In this document: piece by piece, positions 10,225-18,414 of the stretch
Layout of the letters: every line of letters starts with the position of its first letter
How positions within the stretch are numbered: the first letter of the stretch is position 1
From: Catonia carolina
Lineage: Eukaryota; Arthropoda; Insecta; Hemiptera; Achilidae
Length of the DNA: 64,000 nt
Assembly: GCA_035578175.1 (NCBI GenBank)
Contig: JAQMRL010000003.1
Span: forward strand, 24,854,172 to 24,918,171
Direction of reading: 5' to 3'
The notes under the pieces: model-generated
Database searches by the model: none
What the model was told of the DNA's origin: nothing
Seen by the model: only the letters and a program-made list of their open reading frames with translations
Program-made: the position numbers and the translations under genes

Positions 10225-10757
10225 TGTAACGAACCAAATCATCTACAGTAAAGTCTGTTTATGTTTGCTATAGTTGAGTATATAAACAAACTCCAGCTGA
10301 CTGGAAAGTAAACATTTTTTGAAACTATTTAATTTATATTAAAGAAAAAAGAATATTGAAAAGAGAGTTATTTACTGGTTGCTAGGAAACTAAAGAAGAA
10401 AAATGATGAATTTTGTAAAAGAATATGGTGACTGTGGTTCCAGACATCGAACAGGATGGATGGTCCACAATCTCAGTGAAAAAAGTTTAAGTTAAAATAA
10501 ATTTAAAAGACGATACGATGTAAAGTGAAAGTATATTTAAAAACGACGTATAATTTAAAATGAACGGGACATATTAACATTAAAAAATATTAAAATTAAA
10601 CCAGTGAAAGTTTAAAATATAATAAAACATTTGATATAACGTACATGCTGAAAAAATATGATAAATCATTAAATATAATTCATACAAGATAATTGAGTTT
10701 ACTTTTATTCACAGCAAATTCAGTATTCAACGTATGTGGAGTATTTAGTACACCACA
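10225..10757 (+). repeat. 5' LTR, 533 bp
   Basis: The LTR begins TGTAACG and ends ACCACA, with the TG..CA ends typical of LTRs. A TATATAAA box at 10279..10286 could direct transcription. An AATAAA at 10621..10626 is a candidate poly(A) signal, giving a plausible U3-R-U5 order. Its length is identical to that of the 3' copy. Confidence 0.9.
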
Positions 10758-10761
10758 AATT

Positions 10762-10779
10762 TGGCATCAACTTGTGAGG
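10762..10779 (+). other. Primer-binding-site candidate
   Basis: TGGCATCAACTTGTGAGG starts with TGG, the complement of a tRNA 3' CCA, and lies 4 bp after the 5' LTR. The priming tRNA was not identified. The leader repeats related words: ACAAATTTGGCA recurs at 10797 and, mutated, at 10873. The later two are followed by ACCCTAGATGTGGGGAAA, so the exact site is uncertain. Confidence 0.45.
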
Positions 10780-10958
10780 ATTAGATCGTTTTACCACAAA
10801 TTTGGCAACCCTAGATGTGGGGAAACATTCACGGTTTTTGGATTGGAAATATTGGTAATAAAATAATTAAACAACAAATTTAACAACCCTAGATGTGGGG
10901 AAAGGAAGATATAAATCAAATTTATTAACTAATTCACGAATTTTTTTTAAAACAAATT

Positions 10959-12956
10959 ATGTCAGAGGCTGATAAAAAGAAAATTGTAGATCTTCGTGTC
11001 ACAGACTTAAAGTTGGAGCTCAGAAAGCGTGGTATGGACAGCAAAGGTGTAAAAACAGCACTCATGGAGCGACTACGAAGCGTTTTAGCTGAGGAAGGAC
11101 AAGATCCAGATTCCTGCCTATTTGAGATCGTCTCACCAACAACAGAAGCGGATCAGGTTCCAATTACATCTGAAGAGGGTCGAAAGGATGAGCTGACTGG
11201 AAGGGATGAGTTGTCACAGGAAGAAGAAGAGGGTCGAAAGGATGAGCCAGACCAGATAGCATTACCAGGACCAAGTCATCTCAACCAATTAACAGGTTTA
11301 GTTCAGACTTCAGGTGGAGGAAAGAACGTGAGTAATGATAATAATAGTGATGATCATCAAAATAACATGAATACAGGTATGCTACAACAACTAATGTTGT
11401 TAGTCAGCAATTTAGGCAGTAAAATGGATGAACATAAAAATGAACTAAACAGAAAAATGAATGAAGGTTTGAGCAATTTAGACAGTAAAATGGATGAACA
11501 TAAAAATGAACTAAACAGAAAAATGAATGAAGGTTTGAGCAATTTAGACAGTAAAATGGATAGACAGGAGGAAAGGTTAGGAAAGAAAATAGATGCTTTA
11601 GATTGTAGGCTGGATAAGCAAGAGAGAGATATTAAGCAGCTTAGGGAGGAGATGAGGCAAGATTGTTTGGAATTAATTGAACAAGTTAGATCAGAGTTTA
11701 AGAAAGATTTTGAAAATAGGATAACGAGTAGTGAGAATGAAATAAGTTTATTGAAAGTAGTTGTGGAGAACCAAGCTGTTAATGTTGTAGAAGAATTTAA
11801 AAGCTATAATAATAAAATAAATAAAGTAAATACAAGAGTAGATAAAATTGTTAATGATATTAAAGTAAACAATAAAGAATTAGCAGAAGTAAAAGATAAG
11901 GTGTCAGAACAAAAGGGAATTATGGGAAAGGTTACAGATAATTTAGTACAACATGAGAAAGCTGTGGTAGGAGTAGCTGAGGATTTAAAGTTTTTGAAAA
12001 AAGAATTGGATAAACATATAGAACAAGGAGGTATAAAGAATAGTTACTATGATGGTGTAGGTAATAGTATTAAGATAAAATTTTCAAATAATAATCCGAT
12101 GGAGTTTATTAGTTCACTTGAATATCAAATTAAAATAAATGAAATTAAAAGATGGAAGATGATTAAGAATATAATTAATGATAGTATGATGGATAATGTA
12201 GGAGGTAGCTCTTGGTGGATATATGTTAGAGAAAAAATAGACAATTTGGAGAAATTTATTGATAAATTTAAAGAAAAATTTTGGAATGATGGTAGGCAAG
12301 CAGAAGTAAGACAAGATTTACAATTTGGTAGATACTATAGTAATAAACATACAAGAATGTCAATTTATTTCATGAATAAGATAAATAAGGCAAAATATTT
12401 AGAGCCTAGATTGTCAGAACCAGAATTAGTTAAACTGTTAAGTAGGCATTTTAATAATACAATAAATAGAGCTAGGATAATTGGGTGCATAAGTGATGTG
12501 GAAAGTTTTGTTCAGTTGTTAGATGAGATAGAAAATTCAGGTATATGTAGGGAAGTGGAGAAAATAGAGAACAGACAAGATAATTGTGAAGGTAAAGAAT
12601 GGAATACTTGTAATCAAGACTCAGGTTTTGACAGAGTGGACAATAAGGGTTATAAAAATGTATTTAATGATAATAGAAGAAATTACCCATTATATAATGC
12701 AGATAGGGATACTTATAGAAATAATAATGACAGGCGACCATTTAATAATCAAGGTAGAGGTAATAATAATAATAATAATGGAGGTTACACCAATAGAGGC
12801 CAAAATAGTAGATTTCACTACAACAGTAGAGGTGAAGGTAATAGTTATGAAAATAAATATGAAAATAACCCTAGTAAAGATAAAAGGACCGACATTAAAG
12901 TAAATGCAATTGAAATTCAGGCAGATGTTCATAAGGAAGATGAACATTTAAATTAG
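10959..12956 (+). CDS. Gag polyprotein with N-terminal SAP domain, 665 residues
   Basis: Structural protein of the LTR element, expected to build the particle around the RNA. Residues ~10-44 fit a SAP helix-turn-helix (VTDLKLELRKRGMDSKG then ALMERL), a nucleic-acid-binding motif unusual for Gag. Residues 60-130 are acidic and disordered. Residues 140-355 form a long coiled coil that includes a tandem 24-residue duplication (GSKMDEHKNELNRKMNEGLS unit, at ~153-200). Residues ~365-525 resemble the retrotransposon Gag capsid core (WWIYVREKI.. FWNDGRQAEVRQDL.. ARIIGC). The C-terminus (~575-640) is rich in Asn, Arg and Gly with RGQ/RGEG repeats in place of CCHC zinc knuckles, none of which is present. 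The poly-Asn run comes from an (AAT)n microsatellite. The frame is intact and the start is the first ATG after the leader. Confidence 0.85.
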   Translation: MSEADKKKIVDLRVTDLKLELRKRGMDSKGVKTALMERLRSVLAEEGQDPDSCLFEIVSPTTEADQVPITSEEGRKDELTGRDELSQEEEEGRKDEPDQIALPGPSHLNQLTGLVQTSGGGKNVSNDNNSDDHQNNMNTGMLQQLMLLVSNLGSKMDEHKNELNRKMNEGLSNLDSKMDEHKNELNRKMNEGLSNLDSKMDRQEERLGKKIDALDCRLDKQERDIKQLREEMRQDCLELIEQVRSEFKKDFENRITSSENEISLLKVVVENQAVNVVEEFKSYNNKINKVNTRVDKIVNDIKVNNKELAEVKDKVSEQKGIMGKVTDNLVQHEKAVVGVAEDLKFLKKELDKHIEQGGIKNSYYDGVGNSIKIKFSNNNPMEFISSLEYQIKINEIKRWKMIKNIINDSMMDNVGGSSWWIYVREKIDNLEKFIDKFKEKFWNDGRQAEVRQDLQFGRYYSNKHTRMSIYFMNKINKAKYLEPRLSEPELVKLLSRHFNNTINRARIIGCISDVESFVQLLDEIENSGICREVEKIENRQDNCEGKEWNTCNQDSGFDRVDNKGYKNVFNDNRRNYPLYNADRDTYRNNNDRRPFNNQGRGNNNNNNGGYTNRGQNSRFHYNSRGEGNSYENKYENNPSKDKRTDIKVNAIEIQADVHKEDEHLN

Positions 12957-13973
12957 GTACAGGCGTGCAAAAAATTCAGCAACCAGTTACAAATTTATCC
13001 CGTGCGTCTGACAATGGTGTAGGGTTAAATGAAATTAAAAAGGAAGTTATTAAATTTAAAAATAAAAAGGTAAATAAACAAAACAGTAATAATATTGAAT
13101 GTTTAACCTTAAATGAAACTTGTAAGGAAGATAATGATAAAAAATTAATTGATTTTATATTTAATGATAATTTAGGTGATGAATTGTTACAGGAGGAGAC
13201 ATTAGTTACTGAAAATAATGATATAATCGAAAAAGAAATAAAATTAGTTGAAATTAATATTAATATAAAGGATAGGATGTTTAATGTTTTGTGTGACACA
13301 GGTAGCAACATTACTGCAATTAGCCAGGAGTTTTTAATACAGTTAGAGGCTGAGATGAATGAAAGTTTTTCTAGGTTATCAGTCAAAGCTATTACTATAA
13401 TAACTGCAGCAGGTAAAAAAAGATCTGGTATAAACAAACAAGTAATAATTCAGTTTAAAATAGGTGATACTACATGTATTCATACATTTTATGTGATAAA
13501 GGGCTTGAATGTTGATATTTTGTTGGGATGTGATTTCTTTTGCAAAAATAAAGTTAAGTTAGATTTTCAAAATTATTTATTCTGTGTAGGGAAAGATAAG
13601 GTTAGTTTTTCTGAAAACAAGAATGTAGAGATACATAGTTGCAATTTAAAAATATTTAATGTAGATGAAAAACAGAATAAGAGTAATGGGAAAGAAAATG
13701 CTAATTATTTTGAAAATTATAAGGATATAAATAAAAATAATATTGAAAATATAGGTAAAACTAATAATCATGTAGAAAACAATGAAGTAACCTTTGATAA
13801 TACAATAAATAGTGTGGTAACTAATAATAATTGTACTGAGATGAAAGTAAAACAAAGTTCAATTGATAACAGTAAAGGTGTGGATAATTTTCCAATTGAT
13901 TTAGGTCTGAATAGTGTCAAACAGTTTTTTAATTCTCCTATAACAAGTTATATAACAAATGATAGGGTAAGAT

Positions 13974-14009
<36 letters not shown>

Positions 14010-14299
14010 GACAGTACAATGAAACAGAGGATGATAGAAATAGTACTTCAATGTCAAATTTAGTTAAGAAAAATGTAATTAATAAACTCAATATTGGTAG
14101 GAATTTCCAAACCAAAAGAATTAACAATCTTGGTAATCTTAATGAATTACTAATGAGCTTTGTTAAAGATAATATACCTATAGTAAATATCGATGCTAGG
14201 TACACTAATCATGATAAATGTGAGAAATTTATGTATATAATGTTGGTTATGTTTGTTGTTAAGGTTTTATTTTATATTTTATTAGTTGAGAACCAATAA
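12944..14299 (+). CDS. Protease frame of Gag-Pro, reached by -1 frameshift
   Basis: The frame is open from 12944 and has no early ATG (an ATG-like start at 12965 is actually GTG), so translation most simply enters from gag by a -1 shift. A retropepsin is clear: FNVLCDTGSNITAIS with catalytic DTGS at 13295..13306, a flap-like stretch (~residues 140-165), and the second hallmark NVDILLGCDFF about 75 residues on. It should cleave Gag as a dimer. After the protease come ~230 residues rich in Asn and Lys, including a poly-Asn run (~338-347, an AAT microsatellite). The C-terminal 23-residue segment is strongly hydrophobic (MYIMLVMFVVKVLFYILLV). No reverse transcriptase follows. The role of the hydrophobic tail is unknown. 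Confidence 0.85.
12947..13010 (+). promoter_or_regulatory. Programmed -1 ribosomal frameshift signal
   Basis: The heptamer TTTAAAT (12947..12953) is positioned as T TTA AAT in the gag frame, the last two sense codons before the TAG at 12954..12956. Slipping back one base leads into TTA GGT ACA, the open protease frame. A 6-nt spacer (12954..12959) separates it from a predicted 9-bp stem, CAGGCGTGC (12960..12968) with GTGCGTCTG (13002..13010), three of whose pairs are G-U. Loop bases 12993..13001 can also pair with 13022..13030 with one mismatch, so a pseudoknot is possible. X XXY YYZ sequence, spacing and structure all fit known Gag-Pro frameshift sites. Confidence 0.8.
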
Positions 14300-14647
14300 A
14301 CATAATGTTTATCAGTAATGTTTATACATTCTAATGTTTGATAGGGTTATGTTCAATTACGTTATGTTTACAGTTTATAGTTTATGGTTTATTTGCATAG
14401 TTCATCTATTGATATGTCTATATTGTTCGTTAAGTAGTTATTTTGTTAGTGATTTGTTTATATAATTTGTTAAGTTATATTTAATTATATTAGTGTTGAT
14501 TGAGTAATAAGTTGTAAAGTTACCTAGCACTATAAGTTTTAAATATTTGGGCCATAATTAGTACATTTAAATTTATCAATCAAATTCAAAATTTTAGATA
14601 TAATTCTAGTAAAGGGCTAAATTTTTCTTTGATTTCAAAATTTAAAT
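14300..14647 (+). other. Non-coding 3' region of the LTR element
   Basis: About 350 bp of T-rich sequence between the protease stop and the polypurine tract, where a pol gene would normally have been. I find no reverse transcriptase or integrase remnant in it, so the pol deletion, if there was one, removed everything. Confidence 0.6.
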
Positions 14648-14654
14648 GGGGGGG
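14648..14654 (+). other. Polypurine tract candidate
   Basis: A run of seven G (GGGGGGG) preceded by AAAT ends 4 bp before the 3' LTR and would prime plus-strand DNA synthesis. The intervening TATT makes the junction slightly atypical. Confidence 0.55.
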
Positions 14655-14658
14655 TATT

Positions 14659-15191
14659 TGTAACGAACCAAATCAGCTACAGTAAAGTCTGTTTATGTTT
14701 GCTATAGTTGAGTATATAAACAAACTCCAGCTGACTGGAAAGTAAACATTTTTTGAAACTATTTAATTTATATTAAAGAAAAAAGAATATTGAAAAGAGA
14801 GTTATTTACTGGTTGCTAGGAAACTAAAGAAGAAAAATGATGAATTTTGTAAAAGAATATGGTGACTGTGGTTCCAGACATCGAACAGGATGGATGGTCC
14901 ACAATCTCAGTGAAAAAAGTTTAAGTTAAAATAAATTTAAAAGACGATACGATGTAAAGTGAAAGTATATTTAAAAACGACGTATAATTTAAAATGAACG
15001 GGACATATTAACATTAAAAAATATTAAAATTAAACCAGTGAAAGTTTAAAATATAATAAAACATTTGATATAACGTACATGCTGAAAAAATATGATAAAT
15101 CATTAAATATAATTCATACAAGATAATTGAGTTTACTTTTATTCACAGCAAATTCAGTATTCAACGTATGTGGAGTATTTAGTACACCACA
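14659..15191 (+). repeat. 3' LTR, 533 bp
   Basis: Same length and ends as the 5' LTR; by eye it differs at one position (G at 14676). The TATATAAA is at 14713..14720 and the AATAAA at 15055..15060. The ATTG target duplication follows at 15192..15195. Confidence 0.9.
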
Positions 15192-15304
15192 ATTGTTAAA
15201 AAACAGCTGTTTGAAATTACCAGCTGATGTAGATTTTCAAGCTGTAAGTGTTTTCTTCAAATACATCCGTTCAAAATGTGTATACATTTCTCTGAGACAC
15301 TCGG

Positions 15305-15441
15305 TATATATATAATATATATATATATATATATTATAATATATATCAATTTTTTAAACATGTTGTACTGTGTGCTGAATTTACTTTTGTTTACTGGTGG
15401 TTTAATATTATCTAAAATATAATATATATATATATATATAT
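15305..15441. repeat. AT microsatellites
   Basis: (AT)n tracts at about 15305..15345 and 15420..15441 abut the TA duplication of the split Tc1/mariner-type element. These elements target TA, so a TA repeat is a natural insertion site. Confidence 0.7.
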
Positions 15442-16455
15442 TGGGTATCCCACGAAGAGGTTGCTATTTTTGAATTAATATACCGGCCGTATCGCATACT
15501 TTACAGACTGGAAACTTTACACTTATAGTAAATAGATATGTAAAAAAGTACCCTCAAGTTTCATTGTTTCTCTGTTATTATTTATTTTGTAATGCCAAAT
15601 ATAGAATACAAAATGGGTATCTTAGCAAAACATTTTTTTTGAAATGATCGTACAGTGCTAAAAGTTAAAAAATATGGGTTGAAATTTTGGAGTAATTAAT
15701 TATCACTAACCTTGCCTGAGAAAAAGGGTCAACATTAACACGGTGGAGATAGGACATTGAGAACCCCTTAAGAAAATTGAAAAGAAGTTAAAAGCATTGA
15801 GTAAATCCAAAGAACTAATCAAAGATATGGAAAATATCAAAAAATAATTAATATTAAATAATAATAAAAATATTAAATAATAATGAGATTTCCAGGAAAA
15901 ATAAAATAAACTATGGATCGGAAAACTGACAGCACAAAGGAAGAAAAAGCAGAGTGAAAGAATAAAGTTGTTTTGAAAAAAATGAAGCTAAAATATGTAA
16001 ATATGAACTTTAGCAGTCAGAATACAAAAAAAGTAATAAATTACTATTAACTAATTTATTTATCAGTTTGTATTAAATTATTTTAATTTTTTGATTTTAT
16101 TCACATTTTTTTAGGACATTATTTACACATTACAGGCACAAACTGTGCTTGAAATAAAAAATATTGTTGTTTTGTCAATGGACGTTCCATTTAATTTAAC
16201 TTTCTTTTTATTTTTTAAGTGCTTTTTACATCTTTAAAATAATATATTGTGATATTGTACTGCACAAAATTATCACAGAATTTTAATAACTAAACATTGA
16301 TTTCAAAACAAATTTATTGTTTTTTTATGCATACAATAAAAATAACCCTCAATGTCAACACTCAATTTAATTGAAAATTTTAAATATCAGCACCATCACA
16401 ATATCCCAACAGTGCAGTATTTTCAGCTTAATGAATTGATTTATGGTTTGTTATC
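15442..16455 (+). other. Intergenic; low-confidence DNA-transposon remnant at 15445..15800
   Basis: The stretch starts GGGTATCCCACGAAGAGG. It later reads in a broken frame as RTVLKVKKYGLKF.. LPEKKGQ.. GGDRTLRTP, reminiscent of the N-terminal DNA-binding region of a Tc1/mariner-superfamily transposase. From about 15820 onward it is simple AT-rich sequence with AATAATAAT words and no recognisable content. Confidence 0.3.
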
Positions 16456-17190
16456 GTGTTGTTTAGGTCATCAGCCGAAAGGCTGGTTTGAACCTGTAGA
16501 GGTTTTACTAAGTAAAACGAGGAGTGAGGTGGTTTAACATTGCCTTCCTCACTGAATGGAAAAGTCACTTATCAGCATGCCGAGCCCTCTGAAAAGCACA
16601 TATTTTCTACTCTGCAAATGACACCTTCACTTCATTCACCACAGGGTCTGGCTGTATAATGAAATCCATTACTTTCAGAGGAGATAACTCTGATTAGTGT
16701 CTTTTACACCTCTACCTCTTCTGTTCTTAAATGATTCAGTCATTTAATTGGCTGACCATGTAATAAGAACAGAACTAAAGTCCAGCCTCTCTTAGTTTGT
16801 TCCTAATGTAAACAAATAATGACGTCACTGAGCATGCGCATTATATCAAAATTTGTACACGTGGATAAAAAAGTAACAACAAAATACTTACAAAAGTATT
16901 TAAATACAAAATACTATTAAAAGTATTTTTATAAATGAAATTGTTAGGCCTACATCATATCATGACTGATGTTTTTAGTACTTTAAGTACTTATAATTAA
17001 AAAAATAGTTAACTTAACAGAAATATGACATCCGTAAAGTCGCAGACTCTAGCGTGGACCCTGTAGTAGGTGGCTTCTGTTTGTTGACAGTAGGAGCAAA
17101 CTAAAAACGGCTGAACTGTATTTATTTTAACCCTGCAACGAACAGTTTGAGAGTAAATAATTTGACTCTCCGCCTGTCTGTTATGGGCAG
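16456..17190 (-). repeat. SINE-like family A, copy 1, split by a MITE
   Basis: This family has at least five copies here. It ends with GGTTCAAACC (a polymerase III B-box-like word), CGGCTGATGACCTAAAC and an (AAC)n tail, which sets its direction. Here the family is in two parts, 16456..16777 and about 17121..17190, separated by a TA-flanked insertion. The second part includes CCCTGCAACGAACAG and ends TTATGGGCAG. A polymerase III origin is inferred from the single box and not proven. Confidence 0.6.
16778..17118. mobile_element. 341-bp MITE with TA duplication, nested in a SINE
   Basis: Imperfect ~30-bp inverted ends (AAGTCCAGCC..TTAGTTTGTTCCTA on the left against the complement of CAGTTCAGCC..TTAGTTTGCTCCTA) are flanked by TA at 16776..16777 and 17119..17120. 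The host SINE resumes exactly after the right TA, which confirms both boundaries. No coding capacity. Confidence 0.7.
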
Positions 17191-17439
17191 GGTTTGTTAT
17201 CAAGAGTTGATTATTTGAGCAGGCACTGGTCTCATGGTGTTGGATGATTGGTAACTAACTGTAATAAATTTAGAAACTACTGGATAATTATCCACTCTTG
17301 ATAATTACCATTATCAAAAGACCTAAATTTTACGGACACTATGTTAGAATGGATGGAGACAGAATTAACAAAAAGATCTTTAACCATTACAGTAAAACCT
17401 CGCTATTTCAGACTTCACTAATTACTTCACAATTATTAT
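17191..17439. other. AT-rich spacer with one Tigger/pogo-like end
   Basis: TACAGTAAAACCTCGCTATT at about 17388 matches the CAGTA.AACCTCG termini of Tigger/pogo-like elements. No partner end was found before the next repeat begins. Confidence 0.3.
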
Positions 17440-17942
17440 ATTACATTTTTGCACCAAATGCATATTAAAGCCGCAATCTTAAAAATCATTTTTTTTTTAA
17501 TGATAAAACAACTTTCCCGAGAATTTTAGCAGACATGGCGTCTACCCTATCTTGTAAGGCATAAAAAATTTAGTAAATGAGGCAATTTTTTAAAAAAATC
17601 GTAGGAGCTGTTTTTGAGAAAATCGCAAAAAGTGAAAAATTACACGAATAAACTACTACTTCCGTTTGACCGGTTTTGATGAAAATGTTTGTGTCGGGTT
17701 GGTAGTTAGTATCTAACTTAAGTTTCAAGTTTCAAGTTTGTGCGATGTTCCGTTCTTGAGATATTTTGTTCACACACATGCACGCATGTGCGCGCACACA
17801 CACACCAATCGCTAAAATCATGTTTTTTGGGTTCAGGGGGTCTGAAAACGTGTAGATCCGGTGAAAACTCGATTTTGAAAAATCAACATGAAAACAATAC
17901 TTTCCTTCCTATATATTCATATAGGCAAGAGAAAGTAAAAAG
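17440..17942 (-). mobile_element. Helentron/DINE-1-like repeat, copy 3 (truncated)
   Basis: Only the 5' half of the family is present, from the first internal unit to the 5' subterminal repeat at 17927..17939. The CA microsatellite (17771..17804) has expanded into mixed GC/CA words such as GTGCGCGCACACAC. Confidence 0.7.
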
Positions 17943-17945
17943 CCA

Positions 17946-18210
17946 CTAAAATACACATTAGATGACTCTTACCTGACTGCAAAAGGCAATAGGTATTCTC
18001 AGATACACATCCATCTTTAATTGCAATAATAAAAAATGTCAATGCATGCACACTTTTGTCAGATTGTCATGACAAACTGACATTTTGTCTTGCATTGGCA
18101 TTTAAATTTTGCAACTGAAGTTGGTTATATGATATTCAAAAGGACCTATTATACAGCGTTATTGTACAGGGTTTTTGTAGTCAGGTGAGAGTCATCTATT
18201 GTGTATTTAG
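17946..18210. mobile_element. ~265-bp MITE with ~38-bp inverted repeats
   Basis: The left end CTAAAATACACATTAGATG..ACTCTTACCTGACTGCAAAA pairs with the right end, which reads TTTTTGTAGTCAGGTGAGAG..CATCTATTGTGTATTTAG. The interior has no coding frame. It lies directly against the 5' end of the repeat at 17440..17942. I could not fix a target duplication. Confidence 0.55.
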
Positions 18211-18414
18211 TAGTTTTTTTATATTATATAATTCTAAACAATACACAGGATAATGTATAATAAAACTAATATTAATCAATTACTACATTCATAAAAATAA
18301 CATGACAAATTGTAAAAATTTGACATAAAAAATAGTTGGAAAAAATTTAAACAGTACATACTCGTACGTATACACACACACACATACTAAAGTAATATGG
18401 TACAGAATAATTTT

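Larger units (their letters stand above)
10225..15191 (+). mobile_element. Young LTR retrotransposon with Gag and protease only (4967 bp)
   Basis: The element has two 533-bp LTRs that start TGTAACG and end ACCACA. A 4-bp target duplication ATTG lies at 10221..10224 and 15192..15195. A primer-binding-site candidate starts 4 bp inside the 5' LTR and a G7 polypurine tract ends 4 bp before the 3' LTR. Between them are one Gag frame and one frame with a retropepsin, then 360 bp of non-coding sequence. I see no reverse transcriptase, RNase H or integrase in any frame, so mobility would need enzymes in trans. By eye the LTRs differ at a single site (10242 T, 14676 G), indicating a recent insertion. 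Confidence 0.9.
9777..15304 (-). mobile_element. Tc1/mariner-type element split by the LTR retrotransposon
   Basis: Outer inverted repeats of about 55-60 bp start CCG..TGTCTCA at 9777 and end with the complement at 15304. They share words such as ACATTTTGAAYGGATRTATT and GAAGAAAAC. A TA dinucleotide flanks each side (9775..9776, 15305..15306). After removing the retrotransposon and one ATTG duplication, the element is only about 557 bp and holds just the N-terminal part of a transposase. It is therefore a deleted copy that later received the LTR element. Confidence 0.65.

Noticed and set aside
12586..12903. Overlapping frames within the Gag gene (12586..12903 plus, 12690..12947 minus)
   Set aside because: Shadows of the low-complexity Asn/Arg/Gly-rich end of Gag.
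12965..14299. Independent initiation of the protease frame at 12965
   Set aside because: The codon there is GTG and no ATG lies nearby; the slippery heptamer and open overlap explain expression without it.
15305..15345. CRISPR-like or origin-like array
   Set aside because: It is a plain (AT)n microsatellite; no spaced direct repeats exist in the window.
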